A stretch of 7,624 nucleotides of DNA. Source: an uncultured Prevotella sp. (lineage in GTDB: Bacteria > Bacteroidota > Bacteroidia > Bacteroidales > Bacteroidaceae). Made by a program: the position numbers and the translations under genes. The notes beneath the pieces are model-generated. The model saw only the letters and a program-made list of their open reading frames with translations. It did no database searches and was not told where the DNA came from. Below are positions 7,604 through 7,624 of this stretch, piece after piece. The DNA lies in contig CALZMK010000062.1 in the NCBI GenBank assembly GCA_945788545.1, positions 1 through 7,624 on the forward strand. Direction: 5' to 3'. The first letter of the stretch is position 1, and every line of letters starts with the position of its first letter.

Positions 7604-7624
7604 TTTTTCTGACATCATCGTAGT

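Noticed and set aside
1..7624. A hidden mobile, defence, CRISPR or RNA system
   Set aside because: Nearly all of the window is accounted for by five intact conserved genes; no direct or inverted repeat arrays, tRNA-like segments, integrase or transposase motifs were seen by eye.

Overview
The window looks like chromosomal core sequence from a Bacteroidota bacterium, most likely order Bacteroidales (Prevotellaceae- or Muribaculaceae-like). The basis is a one-piece FeoA-FeoB fusion, a ClpC-type unfoldase with a UVR-like middle segment, A-rich starts without Shine-Dalgarno sequences, a possible Bacteroides-type promoter (TTTG plus a near TAnnTTTG box), and a C-terminal tail on the last protein of the YxxxGrl...LpkGvYvinGrKvvk type seen on many secreted proteins of this phylum. 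Base composition is roughly balanced and codon use looks even across all genes. The genus assignment is inference.

All five genes are on the + strand and fill nearly the whole window. Bases 1-2003 hold the 3' three quarters of clpC (the N-terminal Clp_N repeats lie upstream of the window). Its stop overlaps the start of feoAB (2000-4435), a ferrous-iron transporter. The feoAB stop overlaps the start of murB (4432-5457), the FAD enzyme that completes UDP-MurNAc synthesis. Four bases later begins a PhnP-like metallo-beta-lactamase-fold hydrolase (5462-6226). These four genes are packed like one operon with ATGA overlaps at the first two junctions. After a 39-base AT-rich gap, the only real intergenic space here, comes a secreted alpha/beta hydrolase (6266-7603) with a signal peptide, a Ser-Asp-His triad and the short sorting-domain-like tail; it may have its own promoter. 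The last 21 bases (7604-7624) show nothing recognisable.

Functionally the first four genes are cytoplasmic or inner-membrane housekeeping: protein quality control, Fe(II) uptake, peptidoglycan precursor synthesis and a metal-dependent hydrolase. No pathway obviously joins them, so the cluster looks like a co-transcribed housekeeping block. The fifth is an exported enzyme of unknown substrate. I found no RNA gene, mobile element, CRISPR array, phage gene, defence system or notable DNA repeat, and no convincing new system. The most interesting points are the unusually short secretion-type tail on the hydrolase, the His/acid-rich insertion in FeoB, and the tight coupling of clpC, feoAB and murB.
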